Made by a program: the position numbers and the translations under genes. The notes under the pieces are model-generated. The model did no database searches and was not told where the DNA came from. It saw only the letters and a program-made list of their open reading frames with translations. Below are positions 4,325-7,021 of a stretch of 7,021 nucleotides of DNA, piece after piece. The stretch is from Rhodospirillales bacterium Alpha_05 (GTDB taxonomy: Bacteria; Pseudomonadota; Alphaproteobacteria; Rhodospirillales; Rhodospirillaceae), in contig LUYR01000419.1 of assembly GCA_001603335.1 (NCBI GenBank), forward strand, positions 1-7,021, written 5' to 3'. Numbering within the stretch: position 1 is the stretch's first letter; each line of letters opens with the position of its first letter.

Positions 4325-5694
4325 GCGCACCTCCCGCCGTATTCGCGCTTTTGGCCATAGATCGAGCGGTGCGGATGCACCTCGCCACGCTCGGACGCGG
4401 TAAGGATATTCGCGAGGTCGAAGAGCACTTCCCGCGCGCCGCGATAGCCGATCCAGGTCTTGGCGAATCCGCCGAACCAGTGGAACTGCGGGAACCCGGC
4501 GCGGTAGACCGGAATGCCGAGCCGCTCGGCGGTGGCGACGCCGTGGGAGTTGCAGATCAGCACCTCGGCGCCGGTGTCCCGCGCCGTGGTTTCGAGGTCT
4601 TCGAGGTCGCCGATCTTCACCGTCTCGAGGCCGGAGCGGGTGAGCACCGGGGAATATGCGGTGGTGACGGCGGCGGTGACCTCCGCGCCGCTGCCCTTGA
4701 GCAGCGCGGTGAGCGCGACGAGCAGATCGGGGTCCGCACCGATCGCGGCGCGGGTGAATCCCATCATGAAATGGGTGTCGAGCATCGCGTCGAGGAGTTG
4801 GGCGCGCTGGCGGTCGAGGCGCTCCGGCACCTCCGCGCCCGAAAGGTCGCGCAGCGCCATCACCAGTGAGTCGAAGGCGTCGAGGCCGCAGAGGTGGTCG
4901 AAGCGGATGTCGGGCACGCCGGTGCGGCTGCGGAGTTCGTCGGCCGGAGCGGTCATCGACGCGCCGACGACGAGAGTGGCGCGGGCAAGTCCGAGCGTCG
5001 CGAGTTCGGAGACCGGCGTGCCGCCGGTGGTCAGCGCGTTGTAGGTTTCGGGCGCGAGGTGACCGTCGAGGGAGCCCGACACATCCGGCACCACCACCGG
5101 GCGCAGGCCGAAGGCCTCGATGGTTTCCTTCAGGGTTTCGATGTCGCCCGAGGTCAGCGATGCGCCGACCAGGACGTTGACCTGCTTGCGCCGTTCCCCG
5201 GCGCGGCCGGGCGCGTCGGGCACCGTCGCCTTGATGATCTGGGTCACCGCGTCGGCGAAGCCGGACTCGAGGCTGCCGCGGAAGTCGGGCGTGGTCACCG
5301 GCACCACGAGGGTGCGGTCGAACTCCGGGTGCTTCTTGCGGAATTCTTTCACCCCCATCTCGACGTCGAAGCCCTGCACCTCGGCGAGGCCGGAGGTCGG
5401 CACGCCGACGAAGTCGGGCTTGGACTTGGAGCAGATCGTCGCCAGGCCCTCGACGAGGTTGTCGTAGGAGCCCATCACCGTGCCGATCTGGTCGAGCGCC
5501 GAGGTCTGGAGCGGGATCGGCTCCTGGAAATGCTGGACGAAGAACACCTTGCCGAACGCGGTGCAGCCCTGGCTGCCGTGGATCATCGGGATCGACCGAT
5601 TGATCCCCATGATCGCAAGGCTGGCGCCGAGCGTGCTCGACGCTTTCAGCGGATTGACGGAGAGCGCCTTGGAACGCTTGAGAATCTCGGTCAT
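4321..5694 (-). CDS. nifN: NifN, FeMo-cofactor scaffold subunit
   Basis: NifN is the partner of NifE in the E2N2 scaffold where the cofactor precursor receives molybdenum and homocitrate. The predicted protein has 457 residues, a normal family length. It begins MTEILKRSKALSVNPLKASS, followed by PMIHGSQGCTAFGKVFFVQHF; Cys44 in this motif is the single NifN ligand of the cluster shared with NifE. Further family motifs are SYDNLVEGL, GVPTSGLAEVQG, VTTPDFRGSLE, DVSGSLDGHL, LICNSHGVATAERLGIPV and the C-terminal KTWIGYRG. The start is fixed by a GGAGG ribosome site seven bases upstream and by the ATGA overlap with the nifE stop, which suggests translational coupling and equal subunit supply. A longer in-frame open stretch upstream is non-coding read through nifE. 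The stop overlaps the nifX start, again by ATGA. Confidence 0.97.
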   Translation of the reverse strand: MTEILKRSKALSVNPLKASSTLGASLAIMGINRSIPMIHGSQGCTAFGKVFFVQHFQEPIPLQTSALDQIGTVMGSYDNLVEGLATICSKSKPDFVGVPTSGLAEVQGFDVEMGVKEFRKKHPEFDRTLVVPVTTPDFRGSLESGFADAVTQIIKATVPDAPGRAGERRKQVNVLVGASLTSGDIETLKETIEAFGLRPVVVPDVSGSLDGHLAPETYNALTTGGTPVSELATLGLARATLVVGASMTAPADELRSRTGVPDIRFDHLCGLDAFDSLVMALRDLSGAEVPERLDRQRAQLLDAMLDTHFMMGFTRAAIGADPDLLVALTALLKGSGAEVTAAVTTAYSPVLTRSGLETVKIGDLEDLETTARDTGAEVLICNSHGVATAERLGIPVYRAGFPQFHWFGGFAKTWIGYRGAREVLFDLANILTASERGEVHPHRSIYGQKREYGGRCA

Positions 5695-7021
5695 TGAGCG
5701 GCCTCCGTGACGATCTCGGCGGGAGCCGCGCGCCACGGCGCGGGCTTGCGCAGGGCGGGCCAGATCGGGCTTTCGAGGGACAAAGCGAGGCGCTTGGCGA
5801 GTTCCGCCATGCCCGCGTAACCGGCGTAGGCGAACTCGCGCTCCTGATTGATGTCGAGGAACGGCAGGCGGGCTTTCAGCGCGGTGTAGAGGTTGCGGCC
5901 GCCCGCGATCAGGATGTCGGCCTGCAAATCCTTCACCGCCTTCAAGAGCGCCGGGGCCGAGCCCTCGGTGATCATCACCGCATTCTCGCCCATCAGCTCG
6001 CGGATGCGCGCCTTGTCCTCTTCCGTGGATTTCTTGGTGCCCGTGGCGACGACGTCGAGGCCGAGGTCCTGCAATGCGGAAACCACCGACCACGACTTGA
6101 CGCCACCGGTATAGAGCAGCACCCGCTTGCCCTTGAGACGCGAACGCCAGGGCGCGATGGCGCCTTCCGCCTTGGCTTCCTCGCGCGCGATCAGCGCCTC
6201 GGTACGGGCGGCGAGGTCGGCGTCGCCGATGATCGCGGCAAAGCTGCGCAGCGCGGCGGAGGTGTCGGCGACCCCGTAGAAGCTACCCTCGAACCACGGC
6301 ACGCCCCAATTGCGTTCGAGATGCCGCGCGACGTTGAGCGACGCCTTCGAGCACACCACCATGGTGACTTCGGCGCGGTGCATCGTCTGCACCTCGCGAT
6401 AGCGCGCGTCGCCCGAAAGCGTGCAGAGCACGCGGATGCCCAATTCGTCCAAGAGCGGCAGGGTGTGCCAGAGCTCGCCCGCAATGTTGTACTCGCCGAT
6501 CAGGTTGACGTCGTGGACGGTGATGCCGGGGCGCACCGCGCTCTCCGGGATCGGGTCGGGCTCGCGCGAGCCGATCACGTATTTCATCATCGCCTCGCCC
6601 GCGAGGCGGTTGCCCATGTTCTTGGTGCCGTAGAACCCGGCGGAATCCACCAGCACCACCGGTTTCTCGAAGCGCTGCTCCGCCTCGCGGCAGACCGCCT
6701 CCATGTCGTCGCCGGTGAGCGCGGGGATGCAGGTGGCATAGACGAACACCGCCGCCGGATCGTAGGTGACGATCGCCTGCTTGATCGCGTGGAACAGGCG
6801 CTTCTCGCCGCGGCCCATGATCACGTCCTGCTCGGTGAGGTCGGTGGTCATGCCGATGGAATACAGCGTCGGGCCGGTGGACTTGGTGCCGCGATTTTCC
6901 CAAGAAGACCCGGCGCAGCCGATCGCGCCGTGGACGATGTGGGCGACGTCGGCGATCGGCAGCAGCGCGATCTGCGCGCCGTCGAAGGCGCAGCCGCCCG
7001 CCGCCGACCCGGGCTTGGGGC
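5691..7021 (-). CDS. nifE: NifE, FeMo-cofactor scaffold subunit (5' end cut by window edge)
   Basis: NifE forms the NifE2N2 scaffold with NifN, on which the iron-sulfur core made by NifB is matured to FeMo-cofactor before transfer to NifDK; it acts in the cytoplasm. The visible part is 442 residues, and alignment with the remembered Azotobacter NifE suggests that only about 27 N-terminal residues are missing. Family landmarks are clear: GGCAFDGAQ, HIVHGAIGCAGSSWENRG, YSIGMTTDLTE, VYATCIPAL, DSAGFYGTKN, VHDVNLIGEYN, VQTMHRAEV, LLYTGGVKSWS and FLDINQEREFAYAGY. Cysteines at fragment positions 10, 35 and 97 correspond to the NifE ligands of the interfacial [4Fe-4S] cluster (C37, C62, C124), and Cys223 to the cofactor-site C250, so the protein looks functional. 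The TGA stop overlaps the nifN ATG by four bases. The promoter lies beyond the right edge. Confidence 0.97.
   Translation of the reverse strand, partial: PKPGSAAGGCAFDGAQIALLPIADVAHIVHGAIGCAGSSWENRGTKSTGPTLYSIGMTTDLTEQDVIMGRGEKRLFHAIKQAIVTYDPAAVFVYATCIPALTGDDMEAVCREAEQRFEKPVVLVDSAGFYGTKNMGNRLAGEAMMKYVIGSREPDPIPESAVRPGITVHDVNLIGEYNIAGELWHTLPLLDELGIRVLCTLSGDARYREVQTMHRAEVTMVVCSKASLNVARHLERNWGVPWFEGSFYGVADTSAALRSFAAIIGDADLAARTEALIAREEAKAEGAIAPWRSRLKGKRVLLYTGGVKSWSVVSALQDLGLDVVATGTKKSTEEDKARIRELMGENAVMITEGSAPALLKAVKDLQADILIAGGRNLYTALKARLPFLDINQEREFAYAGYAGMAELAKRLALSLESPIWPALRKPAPWRAAPAEIVTEAAQ

Noticed and set aside
5695..6093. Upstream in-frame extension of nifN by about 130 codons through nifE.
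   Set aside because: NifE is clearly encoded in another frame there, the extension is Arg/Gly-rich, and the NifN family N-terminus begins at 5694 with a good ribosome site.

Overview
This window is part of a nitrogen-fixation (nif) gene cluster from a GC-rich proteobacterium, most likely an alphaproteobacterium of the Rhodospirillales type. Support for this comes from the gene set (nifE-nifN-nifX, a DUF269 protein, nif-specific ferredoxin III), the strong G/C bias at third codon positions, and the intergenic G/C hairpin repeats. I cannot name the species. Every gene lies on the minus strand, so transcription runs from high to low coordinates.

Right part (7021 to 1103): a tight run of genes that reads as one operon. 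It starts with nifE, cut by the right edge, then nifN and nifX, which together build and carry the FeMo-cofactor precursor. nifE/nifN and nifN/nifX overlap by ATGA, and nifX overlaps the next gene by 8 bases. After nifX come an RseC-family membrane protein, a DUF269 (NifX-associated) protein, the 2[4Fe-4S] ferredoxin FdxB, an unrecognised 129-residue protein, and an ApbE-type FAD:protein FMN transferase with a lipoprotein signal. RseC and ApbE are both accessory to Rnf/Rsx electron-transfer complexes. Their presence suggests the operon couples cofactor assembly to the membrane supply of low-potential electrons, and predicts an rnf operon nearby that is not visible here.

Middle gap (1102 to 840): this gap is dense with signals. 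Going downstream on the minus strand there is a NifA-type enhancer (TGT-N10-ACA) just after the apbE stop, a hairpin/T-run terminator, an IHF-like site, and a near-consensus sigma-54 promoter about 32 bases before the next gene. Left part (839 to 173): a two-gene unit follows, an IscA/HesB-type A-type carrier and a stand-alone NifU C-terminal (Nfu) domain protein, both for Fe-S cluster delivery. The last 172 bases hold no gene.

The most unusual structure is a composite repeat of about 65 to 90 bases: hairpin 1, a CCCC-containing linker, hairpin 2, a T-run, and a small GCGC-GAA-GCGC hairpin followed by ATAA. Four copies occur, arranged as two convergent inverted pairs, one in each non-coding gap, so they bracket the iscA-nfu unit. 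One pair lies almost exactly between the enhancer and the sigma-54 promoter of that unit.
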